The translations under genes and the position numbers were made by a program. A stretch of 64,000 nucleotides of DNA, from assembly GCF_014217785.1 (NCBI RefSeq), contig NZ_CP048814.1, positions 1,116,001 through 1,180,000 of the forward strand, in the 5' to 3' direction. Source of the DNA: Rhodococcus triatomae. GTDB taxonomy: Bacteria > Actinomycetota > Actinomycetes > Mycobacteriales > Mycobacteriaceae. How positions within the stretch are numbered: the stretch's first letter is position 1; each line of letters begins with the position of its first letter. Of the stretch, positions 8,054-15,463 are shown piece by piece. Below the pieces are notes generated by a model. It was given only the letters and a program-made list of their open reading frames with translations. It did not search any database and was not told the DNA's origin.

Positions 8054-9307
8054 TCATTCTGTGCCCTTGCGGTCGCTCTCGCCGCGAGTGAGCTCGCTCG
8101 GCGAGTACGGCGAGTCCACGGACTCGCACGGGTCGGCGTGGAACCGGCCGAACGGGTCCTCCCAGTCGGCCCACCCGGCCTCGTCCGCCCACTCCTCGTC
8201 GGTGACCAAGGCCCACTGCAGGGCCCGGTCGATCTCGGTCGGGTCGGCGGCATGCACCAGCACCACCATCGACGTGTGCCGGTCGCCGAACCTCTCGGTC
8301 CAGCCGAGCGCGGCCAGTGCCCGCCGAGCGGTGGGCTGCCGGTCCTGTTCCTCCGGTGTCATCGCGGCGAGCCAGCGGTCGGCGCTCTCGACCCGCAGCC
8401 CCTCACCTGCCGATTCCAGCCACAACGCCGCATCGGGCTGCGTCGCGACCCACACCCGTCCGCGGGCACTGACGACCCCGTCGAGCAGGACGTCGATCGC
8501 CTCGTGCAGGCGACCCGGATGGAACGGGCGTTCGGCCGTGAACTCGACGAGCGCGACGCCGAAATCGTTGGTCAACGGTGGTTGCCCCCGCAACAGGGGA
8601 TCGAAGGCGCCGGAGATCTCCCCGCGCCGCGAGGTCGGCGGGATCCGGTTCAGCAGCTTCTCCACATCGGGCGTATCCCCCCAGACGACGGGAGCCCCTG
8701 GCGCGAGCCGGGTGAGCACCGCATGCAACTTCGCCTGTTCCCAGCCGTCCCCGGCGACGCCGTTCGCGACGAGGGCGTCCGCGAACGCGACCTGCCCCAC
8801 CACGATCTGCGCGACCGTGCGGTCGTCGTCGATGTCGTCACCGCCGGTGGCGTCGGCGAGCCACGTCGCTGCGTCGAGGCACGTGACGACCGCCTCGATC
8901 CGCACGTCGCGCTCCACCGGGCCGTCCACCCGACCGGTGACGTCGGCGACGACGACGTGCCGGATCGCCCAGCTGAGCGCTTCCGGTTCGAGTTCGGGAT
9001 CCATCTGCAGGACGATGCGCCGGACCGAACTGCGCTGATGGAGCCGGGCGAGCAGCGGCAGCACGTCCTCGCGCAGGGTGCACGAGACGCAACCGTGCGC
9101 GAGCTCGAGGATCTCCGTCCGCGAGACCGGTCTTCCGTCCTCGATCGTGCGCAGTGTGCGCACGACGATCCCTTCCCCGAGCCGACCGAGGTCGTGGTGC
9201 ACGACGGCCGTGCCCGGGGTCAGGAGTGAGGTCGCGGCCCCGCCGGTGTCGCCACTCCACCCGGCGATCAGGACCAGCGGGGTGCGGGTGTCGGCGTGTC
9301 CACTCAC
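8054..9307 (-). CDS. mrf: MPY recruitment factor (CobW-like, degenerate P-loop)
   Basis: 417 residues, related to COG0523/CobW proteins and, from memory, to mycobacterial Rv0106 and M. smegmatis Mrf, which brings the hibernation factor MPY to ribosomes during zinc starvation. The CxxC-type metal motif is present ([11 protein letters not shown]), but the region where CobW proteins have a GxxxxGKT P-loop reads [12 protein letters not shown] with no lysine, so GTP hydrolysis is doubtful. The C-terminal half has the CobW-C pattern ([13 protein letters not shown]). I chose the GTG at 9305-9307, preceded by AAAGGTGG; the ATG at 9332-9334 lies inside the Zur-like operator. First gene of mrf-rpmE2-rpmF. 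Confidence 0.87.
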   Translation of the reverse strand: MSGHADTRTPLVLIAGWSGDTGGAATSLLTPGTAVVHHDLGRLGEGIVVRTLRTIEDGRPVSRTEILELAHGCVSCTLREDVLPLLARLHQRSSVRRIVLQMDPELEPEALSWAIRHVVVADVTGRVDGPVERDVRIEAVVTCLDAATWLADATGGDDIDDDRTVAQIVVGQVAFADALVANGVAGDGWEQAKLHAVLTRLAPGAPVVWGDTPDVEKLLNRIPPTSRRGEISGAFDPLLRGQPPLTNDFGVALVEFTAERPFHPGRLHEAIDVLLDGVVSARGRVWVATQPDAALWLESAGEGLRVESADRWLAAMTPEEQDRQPTARRALAALGWTERFGDRHTSMVVLVHAADPTEIDRALQWALVTDEEWADEAGWADWEDPFGRFHADPCESVDSPYSPSELTRGESDRKGTE

Positions 9308-9317
9308 GATCCACCTT

Positions 9318-9336
9318 TCGACAATGGTTGTCATTA
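9318..9336. promoter_or_regulatory. Zur-like box 1
   Basis: A 19-base site with the inverted repeat GACAA-TGG-TTGTC. It lies immediately before the ribosome-binding site of mrf. It matches the second site at 9372-9390 at 15 of 19 positions. The genes on both sides encode zinc-independent ribosomal proteins, the usual Zur targets. Confidence 0.75.
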
Positions 9337-9371
9337 CTGAATGGAGACGTTACATTGACACGTCGGCTTTG

Positions 9372-9390
9372 TCGAAAACGATTGTCGTTA
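9372..9390. promoter_or_regulatory. Zur-like box 2
   Basis: The 19-base site TCGAAAACGATTGTCGTTA, in the same orientation as box 1, 54 bases apart (about five helical turns). It would control rpmB-rpmG-rpsN-rpsR. The GAAAACGATT core resembles known actinobacterial Zur sites (recalled, not searched). Confidence 0.75.
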
Positions 9391-9438
9391 TGTGTAGGTG
9401 GAACCTCCGCCGACGACCGGGCCGGGAAGGGGATACAC

Positions 9439-9675
9439 ATGTCAGCGCACTGCCAGGTGACCGGCCGCCGGCCGGGATTCGGCAAATCCGTCTCGCACTC
9501 ACACAAGCGCACCAACCGGCGCTGGAACCCGAACATCCAGAAGAAGACGTACCTGCTCCCCAGCGAGGGACGACGGATCACGCTCACCCTGTCCGCGAAG
9601 GGCATCAAGACCGTCGACCGGGACGGCATCGAAGCCGTCGTCGCGCGGATCCGGGCGCGCGGAGAGAAGGTCTGA
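9439..9675 (+). CDS. rpmB: 50S ribosomal protein L28 (cysteine-poor, zinc-independent type)
   Basis: 78 residues, [17 protein letters not shown]..., full length. It has only one cysteine, so it cannot bind zinc through the paired CxxC motifs of the zinc-binding L28. The ATG at 9439 has a GGAAGGGG ribosome-binding site. It is the first gene of rpmB-rpmG-rpsN-rpsR and is expected to be derepressed when Zur loses zinc. The same set of four C-minus ribosomal proteins forms an operon in mycobacteria. Confidence 0.95.
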   Translation: MSAHCQVTGRRPGFGKSVSHSHKRTNRRWNPNIQKKTYLLPSEGRRITLTLSAKGIKTVDRDGIEAVVARIRARGEKV

Positions 9676-9678
9676 GCC

Positions 9679-9843
9679 GTGGCACGCAACGAATTGCGCC
9701 CCATCGTCAAGCTCCGGTCGACCGCCGGGACCGGGTACACCTACGTGACCCGCAAGAACCGTCGCAACGACCCGGACCGACTGGTGCTGAAGAAGTACGA
9801 CCCGGTGGTTCGCCGGCACGTGGACTTCCGCGAGGAGAAGTAG
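9679..9843 (+). CDS. rpmG: 50S ribosomal protein L33 (zinc-independent type)
   Basis: 54 residues starting at a GTG (9679-9681), three bases after the rpmB stop. The sequence [19 protein letters not shown] and the end VDFREEK are typical of L33. The zinc-binding cysteines are absent, as expected for the Zur-controlled copy. The stop TAG at 9841-9843 is four bases before the rpsN start. Spacing supports co-translation with its neighbours. Confidence 0.94.
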   Translation: MARNELRPIVKLRSTAGTGYTYVTRKNRRNDPDRLVLKKYDPVVRRHVDFREEK

Positions 9844-9847
9844 AGAC

Positions 9848-10153
9848 ATGGCCAAGAAGTCCAAGATCGCGAAGAACGAGCAACGCAAGGTCGTCGTGGC
9901 CCGCTACGCCGAGCAACGAGCGGAGCTCAAGGAGATCATTCGCAAGCCCACGACGAGCCCCGAGGATCGCGCGCGAGCACAGGCGGCACTGCAGCGTCTG
10001 CCGCGCGATGCGAGTCCGGTACGATTGCGTAATCGAGACGCTGCGGATGGACGTCCGCGCGGCCACCTCCGGAAGTTCGGGCTCTCTCGCGTGCGTGTGC
10101 GCGAGATGGCCCACCGGGGAGAGCTGCCAGGCGTCCACAAGTCGAGCTGGTAA
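9848..10153 (+). CDS. rpsN: 30S ribosomal protein S14 (long, zinc-independent type)
   Basis: 101 residues, the long S14 form without the CxxC...CxxC zinc ribbon (61-residue zinc S14 is the usual actinobacterial form). [14 protein letters not shown] start and [18 protein letters not shown] near the end are family-typical. It replaces zinc-S14 during zinc limitation. Third gene of the divergent Zur operon, ten bases before rpsR. Confidence 0.95.
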   Translation: MAKKSKIAKNEQRKVVVARYAEQRAELKEIIRKPTTSPEDRARAQAALQRLPRDASPVRLRNRDAADGRPRGHLRKFGLSRVRVREMAHRGELPGVHKSSW

Positions 10154-10163
10154 AGGAAGTTTG

Positions 10164-10418
10164 ATGGCAGTCAAGAGGTCCACCTCGAAGAAGGCGCGTC
10201 CCGTCGAGGGCCGCAAGCCGAAGAAGAACCCGCTTTTCGCGGCGAAGATCGACCGTGTCGACTACAAGGACATCAACCTCCTGCGCACGTTCATCTCGGA
10301 CCGCGGCAAGATCCGCAGCCGCCGCGTCACGGGCCTGACCCCGCAGCAGCAGCGCCAGGTCGCCACCGCGGTGAAGAACGCCCGCGAGATGGCGCTCCTG
10401 CCGTTCACCAGCCGGTAG
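10164..10418 (+). CDS. rpsR: 30S ribosomal protein S18 (zinc-independent paralogue)
   Basis: 84 residues, starts [18 protein letters not shown] and contains [18 protein letters not shown] and [20 protein letters not shown], the S18 rRNA-binding core. It has no cysteine. AAAGGAAG precedes the ATG at 10164. It is the last gene of the Zur-controlled operon, closed by a strong hairpin at 10440-10481. Confidence 0.95.
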   Translation: MAVKRSTSKKARPVEGRKPKKNPLFAAKIDRVDYKDINLLRTFISDRGKIRSRRVTGLTPQQQRQVATAVKNAREMALLPFTSR

Positions 10419-10439
10419 CAGACAGCCGCACCTTTCCCC

Positions 10440-10481
10440 GAAGGCGCGCACCAGCACTCACCAGTGCCGGTGCGCGCCTTC
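10440..10481 (+). terminator. Terminator of the rpmB-rpmG-rpsN-rpsR operon
   Basis: Perfect 13-bp outer stem (GAAGGCGCGCACC with its complement) continued by an inner GCACT/AGTGC stem with a CACC loop. It is 22 bases past the rpsR stop, without a T tract. Confidence 0.75.
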
Positions 10482-10579
10482 CGGCATTTCGGACACGCCG
10501 CCCCTCTCGTTTCCGGAGGCCGATCCGAGCACTCCCCTCTAGACTCGACACACCCCGCACCGACAGGAGTTGATGCGCA

Positions 10580-10837
10580 ATTGACGCCTTCCTCGCCGCA
10601 GCAGCGTTGGTCCTGCTGGTCAATTTCGTCGTCGCGTCGTACCGCATCGTGCGGGGCAATTCGTCCAGCGACCGATTGATCACCCTGCTCCTGCTCTCCA
10701 CCACCGGTGCCGCCGTACTCGGCGTTCTCGCCGAACTGATGGACATGCCCGCGCTCCGCGATGCGGCGCTCGCCGTCGTCGCACTGTCGTCCCTCATCGT
10801 CGTCGTGTGGACCGTCGGCCGAAGGCAGCAGTCGTGA
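10580..10837 (+). CDS. mrpF: Mrp-type antiporter subunit F, apparent ATT start
   Basis: 85 residues with three membrane segments and the MrpF pattern (YRIVRGNSSSDRLITLLLL). It is a small subunit of the multi-subunit Na+(K+)/H+ antiporter. The frame has no ATG or GTG between the upstream stop (10571-10573) and the first membrane segment. An AGGAGT site at 10565-10570 is perfectly spaced for an ATT codon at 10580; the alternative TTG at 10607 has no ribosome-binding site and cuts the first membrane helix. An ATG at 10573 is out of frame and stops after three codons. Either an ATT start is used or a base is miscalled. First gene of the operon; a TAGACT at 10540-10545 could be its -10 element. 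Confidence 0.8.
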   Translation: MDAFLAAAALVLLVNFVVASYRIVRGNSSSDRLITLLLLSTTGAAVLGVLAELMDMPALRDAALAVVALSSLIVVVWTVGRRQQS

Positions 10838-10856
10838 CGGGCGAGAGGCGGCGCTC

Positions 10857-11144
10857 GTGATCGCCGACGTCGTCACGGTCGTCCTGATCATCGGTGGCCT
10901 CGCCTTCTTCACCGCGGGGACCGTGGGTCTGATCCGCTTTCCCGATCCGGTCACCCGGCTGCACGCCTTGGTCAAGGCGGACAACTTCGGTATCGGGTTG
11001 ATCCTCCTCGGGCTGATGGCCCAGGCCGACTCCGTCGCGGTCGTCGGCAAGCTGCTCCTGATCTGGTTTCTCGCCATGTTCGCCACCGCGACCAACGAGG
11101 CCCTGCTCGCGAGCCGCGCCCGCTCCCGGGAGGACGGCGCATGA
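10857..11144 (+). CDS. mrpG: Mrp-type antiporter subunit G
   Basis: 95 residues, three membrane segments, with the MnhG/MrpG motif TAGTVGLIRFPDPVTRLHALVK shortened here to its core GLIRFPD...LHA. It starts at a GTG (10857) behind GAGAGG, 19 bases after mrpF. Its stop overlaps the next start (ATGA at 11141). It is a small subunit of the antiporter complex, needed for assembly in studied Mrp systems. Confidence 0.87.
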   Translation: MIADVVTVVLIIGGLAFFTAGTVGLIRFPDPVTRLHALVKADNFGIGLILLGLMAQADSVAVVGKLLLIWFLAMFATATNEALLASRARSREDGA

Positions 11145-12076
11145 TCGACCTCGTCCTCGGTATCTCGGTGCTACTCGCCGCACTCGCCGCGCTGTACCTG
11201 CCCCGGCGCGACGCAGCGGTGATGATGTTCCTCGTTCTCGGCCTGTTGATCGCGGTGGTGTGGGCACGCCTGGGTGCGCCGGACATCGCGATCGCGGAGG
11301 CCGCGCTCGCATCCGGGGTGACCGGGGCCCTGCTCGTCGCCGCGGTGACCGAACGGCCGCGCGCCACCCGCCAGCCTTCTCGACAGGTGTGGCGACTCGG
11401 TGTGCTCGAAGCCGCTGTCGGGGGTGCGATCACGTTCTTCGTCGCCTCGGCACTCCTCGATGCGGCACGCGGCGGTGCCACCGTGCCCGACCGGCTGGGC
11501 GTCCTCGCGGGCACCGCCGTCGACGACACCGCGGTGTCGCATCCGATCACGGCGATCCTGCTGGACATGCGCGCCTACGACACTCTCCTCGAGATCGGCG
11601 TTCTCGCAGCGGCGGCGGTCGCCGCGATCTCGTTGCACCGTGGCGGCGTCCTCTCGCGGGTCGAGGCGGAGGAGGACACCCGACCGGTGCTGCGGGTCTT
11701 CGTGCAACTGGCGACCCCGATGGTCCTGCTCGTCGGATGCTGGGTCCTCGTCGCCGGTTCCACCCGCCCGGGCGGGGCCTTCCAGGCGGGCGCGCTCCTC
11801 ACCGGTGTCCTGATCCTCCTGTATCTCGGCGGCTACTCCCGGTGGGTACCCACCGGACGCTGGCTCCGGCCCGGCGCCGTGTTCGGCCTGGCGGCGTTCC
11901 TCGCGGTGGCCGTGGGCACGTTCGTACTCGGCGCCGGGTGGCTCGCCATGGACGAGCCCTGGGCGGGGACGGTGATCCTCTCGCTCGAGGCGGCCCTCAC
12001 CGTCGGGATCGGGGTGGGACTGAGCGCGCTGTTCGTGGCCGGCCGGCCGGACGCACCCGAAGGCGTCGGACGATGA
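11141..12076 (+). CDS. mrpB: Mrp subunit B fused to a DUF4040/MbhD-like domain
   Basis: 311 residues. The N-terminal part carries the DUF4040 pattern (GAPDIAIAEAALASGVTGALLVAAV) that in classical Mrp systems forms the C-terminal end of MrpA. The second half is the MnhB domain (STRPGGAFQAGALLTGVLILLYL). So part of MrpA has been moved onto MrpB, while the large MrpA body is replaced by separate antiporter-like subunits later in the operon. Coupled by 4-base ATGA overlaps at both ends. About nine membrane segments. Confidence 0.83.
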   Translation: MIDLVLGISVLLAALAALYLPRRDAAVMMFLVLGLLIAVVWARLGAPDIAIAEAALASGVTGALLVAAVTERPRATRQPSRQVWRLGVLEAAVGGAITFFVASALLDAARGGATVPDRLGVLAGTAVDDTAVSHPITAILLDMRAYDTLLEIGVLAAAAVAAISLHRGGVLSRVEAEEDTRPVLRVFVQLATPMVLLVGCWVLVAGSTRPGGAFQAGALLTGVLILLYLGGYSRWVPTGRWLRPGAVFGLAAFLAVAVGTFVLGAGWLAMDEPWAGTVILSLEAALTVGIGVGLSALFVAGRPDAPEGVGR

Positions 12077-12438
12077 TGCGCGCCGACTGGCTCGTGGTGC
12101 CCGAGTGGTTCATGGTGATCGGTGCGCTGCTGTTCGTCCTCGGAGCGACGAGATTGCTGCTCACCGAGGATCTCGTCCGCCGCATCGTCGCCCTCAACGT
12201 CTCCGGCATCGGCACCCTCCTGATCCTGGTGGGCCTGGCTGCGTACGACCCGGATACGGAACCGGATCCGGTGCTCCACGCGCTGGTGCTCACGGGAATC
12301 GTCATCACCGTCAGCGTCACCGGGCTCGCCCTCGTCCTCGTCCGCACCATCGAGCGGGCCGAGTCGGCACCCGGATCCGATGGCACTTCCGGCGGAGGCC
12401 GCGACGACGCCCCCGACGAGTGGGGTGCGGGGCGATGA
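12073..12438 (+). CDS. mrpC: Mrp-type antiporter subunit C (NuoK-like)
   Basis: 121 residues with three membrane segments and the MnhC/NuoK-like core (LNVSGIGTLLILVGL, ALVLTGIVITVSVTGLALVLV), including an acidic residue in the first loop. It is homologous to NuoK of complex I. Start ATG at 12073 with a second in-frame ATG at 12076; overlaps mrpB and mrpD by four bases each. The charged, Gly-rich C-terminal tail is not conserved in the family. Confidence 0.88.
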   Translation: MMRADWLVVPEWFMVIGALLFVLGATRLLLTEDLVRRIVALNVSGIGTLLILVGLAAYDPDTEPDPVLHALVLTGIVITVSVTGLALVLVRTIERAESAPGSDGTSGGGRDDAPDEWGAGR

Positions 12439-13931
12439 CCGAACTGATCCCCGTCCTGGTCCTGCTGCCACTGGTGGGCGTCGTCGTCACCGCTCTGACC
12501 CCGGCCCGGGTGGCCCGCGTCCTGGGCACCGCGTGGACGGCGGCCGTCGCCGCGCTCGCCGTACTCCTCGCCGTCGCCGTGTGGCAGGACGGGCCCGTCA
12601 GCCTGGTCCTGGGTGGATGGGACGTACCGATCGGGATCGGACTGCGCGTCGACGGTCTCGCCGCGGCCATGCTGCTGTTGACCGGTCTGGTCGGCACCGT
12701 CGTGTGCGTCTTCGCCACCGCATCCGAGGCGGTGGCCGGCAATCGATGGTTCTGGCCGCTGTGGCTGTTCCTGCTCGCCGGTCTCAACGCCGTGTTCGTC
12801 TCGGGCGACCTGTTCAACACCTACGTGGCTCTCGAACTGGTGACCATCGCGGCGGTCGCCCTCGTCGCCCTCGGTGGTGACGACGCGCTCCGCCCCGCCT
12901 TGCGGTACCTGTTCGTCGCCGTACTCGGTTCCCTCGCCTTCCTCGTGGTCGTCGCCCTCGTCTACGCCCGCACCGGCACTCTGGCTCTGGACGACGCGAC
13001 GGGCGCGCTGCCCTCCGGGCCGGTCCTGCTCACCGTGCTCGGTCTCGCGATCGTCGGGCTCGGCCTGAAGACGGCGTTGTTCCCGATGCACACCTGGCTT
13101 CCGCCCGCACACGCCGGTGCTCCGTCCGCGGTCAGTCCACTCATGTCGGCGCTGGTCATCAAGGCCTCGCTGTACGTGCTGATCCGGATGTGGACGGGGC
13201 TCGCAGGCGACGACGCCACCGAGGCCCTCGGACAACTGCTCGGGGCCGTCGGAGTCGCCGCCGTCCTGTGGGGCAGCTTCCTCGCCCTGCGCCAGACGCA
13301 TCTCAAGCGACTGGTCGCCTATTCCACCGTCGCGCAGGTCGGTTCGTTCTTCCTGATCTTCCCGCTGGCGACACCGGGCCTGCGCGCGGACGCCACACCG
13401 GAGGCGATCGAGGCCGCCCGACTGGCCTGGCAGGGTGCACTGGTCCTCGTGCTCGCCCACGGACTCGCGAAGGCCGCGATGTTCCTCGGCGCCGGAACAC
13501 TCAAATCCGCCTACGGGTCCGACGCGCTCACCGACCTGCGCGGTGCCGTCGGGACCCATCCCGTCGCCGTCATCGCGTTCGGTCTCGCCGGGGTGTGCCT
13601 GGCGGGACTGCCCCCCACGTTCGCCTTCGTCGGCAAGTGGCAACTGCTGTGGGCGTCCCTCGAATCCGGCCAGTGGTGGTGGATCCCGGTTCTGCTGGTC
13701 GGTGGGCTCCTCACGTTCGCCTACACGGCCAAGGCCCTGTGGGTGATGATCCACACGGAACCGATCGATTCCGCCGAACCACGGTGGGACACCGTCGCGC
13801 CGGTTCCGATACCCGCCCGGATGCAGTGGACGACGTTCGTTCTCGCGTTGCTGGCGTTCGTCCTCGGTCTGCACTCGATCGAGATCCTCGAACTCCTCGA
13901 CGTGGGTACCCCGTGGGAGGTGCCGCTGTGA
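12435..13931 (+). CDS. mrpD: Mrp-type antiporter subunit D (proton-conducting, NuoN/L-like)
   Basis: 498 residues with about 14 membrane helices. The proton_antipo_M core is present, with the TM5 glutamate (NTYVALELVTIAA), the TM7 lysine (GLGLKTALFPMHTWLP) and a second lysine in SALVIKASLYV. These residues form the proton half-channels in complex I antiporter subunits. Starts at ATG 12435 within the ATGA overlap with mrpC and ends in a GTGA overlap with the next antiporter gene. Confidence 0.9.
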   Translation: MTELIPVLVLLPLVGVVVTALTPARVARVLGTAWTAAVAALAVLLAVAVWQDGPVSLVLGGWDVPIGIGLRVDGLAAAMLLLTGLVGTVVCVFATASEAVAGNRWFWPLWLFLLAGLNAVFVSGDLFNTYVALELVTIAAVALVALGGDDALRPALRYLFVAVLGSLAFLVVVALVYARTGTLALDDATGALPSGPVLLTVLGLAIVGLGLKTALFPMHTWLPPAHAGAPSAVSPLMSALVIKASLYVLIRMWTGLAGDDATEALGQLLGAVGVAAVLWGSFLALRQTHLKRLVAYSTVAQVGSFFLIFPLATPGLRADATPEAIEAARLAWQGALVLVLAHGLAKAAMFLGAGTLKSAYGSDALTDLRGAVGTHPVAVIAFGLAGVCLAGLPPTFAFVGKWQLLWASLESGQWWWIPVLLVGGLLTFAYTAKALWVMIHTEPIDSAEPRWDTVAPVPIPARMQWTTFVLALLAFVLGLHSIEILELLDVGTPWEVPL

Positions 13932-15463
13932 ACGACGTCCTCGAGGTGCCCGTCGACACCGGCCTGCTCCCGCTCGTCATCGTCCTCACGTCGCTGATTC
14001 CCGGTGCCCTGATCTTCTTCCTCCGCGAGGACCGCGTCGTCGCGCGCACCACCCTCAACCTCACCGGTGCGGTCGCCAAGGTCGTCCTCGTCATCGCCCT
14101 GGTGCCGAGCGTCGTGGCCGGCGAGAGATCCGAATGGCGAACGAGTTTCGTACCGGGCATCGATATCGTGCTGCGCGCGGAGCCGTTCGCCATGTACTTC
14201 CTCGGACTGTCCGCCTTCCTGTGGCTGCTCACCACGATCTACGCCGTCGGCTACCTGGAACAGGGACAGAACCGGAGCCGCTTCTTCGGGTTCTTCAGCC
14301 TCTGTGTGACCGCGACCGCGGGTATCGCCCTGTCGGGCAACCTGATCACGTTCATCATCTTCTACGAGCTGCTCACCCTCGCCACCTATCCACTCGTCGC
14401 GCACAACCAGACCGACAAGGCGCTGCGCGGCGCCCGGACCTACCTCGTCTACACGCTGACCGGTGGTGTGGTGCTGCTCGCCGGGATCGTCTGGCTCACC
14501 GTGCTCGTCGGGCCGGTCGAGTTCTCCGAGTCGGGCAGTCCCGCCGTCGCCGAGCTCGCGCGGGACCGGCCCGGCATCGCCACCGCGATCTTCGTGACGA
14601 TCCTCGCCGGGCTGTCCGTCAAGGCCGCGCTCTTTCCCGTGCACGGCTGGCTGCCCCGGGCGATGGTCGCCCCTGCCCCGGTCAGCGCGTTGCTCCACGC
14701 CGTCGCCGTCGTCAAGGCGGGTGTCTTCGGCATCGTCCTGCTCATCGACGAGGTCTTCGGGGTGTGGGTGGCCGACGAACTCGGCGTGCTGATGCCGCTC
14801 ACCGTGCTCGCCTCCGTCACGATCATCTACGGATCGCTCATGGCCCTGCGCCAGGACGAACTCAAGGCGCGGCTCGCCTACTCCACGGTGAGCCAGGTGG
14901 CGTACGTGACGCTCGGTGCCTCGATCGTGAGCATCCTCGCCACCACCGGTGCCGTCGCCCACATCGTCAACCAGGGCATCATGAAGATCACCATGTTCTT
15001 CTGCGCGGGACTGATCGCCGAGAACCTCGGCATCACCCGCATCAGCCGGATGAACGGGATCGGACGACGGATGCCACTGACCTGCGCCTCGTTCACCGTC
15101 GCGGTACTGGGCATGATCGGCATCCCACCCGTCGCCGGCTTCGTCTCCAAGTGGTATCTCGGGCTCGGTGCCGTCGACGGCGAGGTCGAGTGGGTGCTGT
15201 GGGTGCTCGTCGTCAGCAGCCTGCTCAACGCCGCGTACTTCCTGCCCGTCGTCTATCGCATGTGGTGGTGCGCCCCGGACGACGACGCCGGCTGGAACAC
15301 CCCGAAATCCCGGTACCGCAAGCGCGTCGAGGCCCCGCTGCCGCTGCTGATCCCCACCCTCGTCACCGCCGCGGCGTCCCTGGCGGTCGGCATCTTCGCC
15401 GGACTGCCCTACTCGCCGCTCGACATGGCTCGGGTGATAGTCGAGAGGAGCTACGGCCTGTGA
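13928..15463 (+). CDS. Second MrpD/NuoL-like antiporter subunit
   Basis: 511 residues with about 14 membrane helices. It retains the family residues: TM5 Glu in IIFYELLTLATYP, TM7 Lys in GLSVKAALFPVHGWLP and Lys in HAVAVVKAGVF. In standard Mrp operons this position is taken by MrpA; here it is an MrpD-sized protein without the MrpA C-terminal extension. GTG start at 13928 overlapping the mrpD stop, and a GTGA overlap into the third antiporter gene. It most likely supplies the MrpA antiporter function together with the DUF4040 domain on MrpB. Confidence 0.87.
   Translation: MNDVLEVPVDTGLLPLVIVLTSLIPGALIFFLREDRVVARTTLNLTGAVAKVVLVIALVPSVVAGERSEWRTSFVPGIDIVLRAEPFAMYFLGLSAFLWLLTTIYAVGYLEQGQNRSRFFGFFSLCVTATAGIALSGNLITFIIFYELLTLATYPLVAHNQTDKALRGARTYLVYTLTGGVVLLAGIVWLTVLVGPVEFSESGSPAVAELARDRPGIATAIFVTILAGLSVKAALFPVHGWLPRAMVAPAPVSALLHAVAVVKAGVFGIVLLIDEVFGVWVADELGVLMPLTVLASVTIIYGSLMALRQDELKARLAYSTVSQVAYVTLGASIVSILATTGAVAHIVNQGIMKITMFFCAGLIAENLGITRISRMNGIGRRMPLTCASFTVAVLGMIGIPPVAGFVSKWYLGLGAVDGEVEWVLWVLVVSSLLNAAYFLPVVYRMWWCAPDDDAGWNTPKSRYRKRVEAPLPLLIPTLVTAAASLAVGIFAGLPYSPLDMARVIVERSYGL

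Noticed and set aside
11997-13874. Long minus-strand frames opposite the Mrp operon (also 13721-15631 and 16458-17741)
   Set aside because: Same shadow effect; low-complexity Arg/Gly/Gln text and no start signals, while the plus-strand genes are clear.
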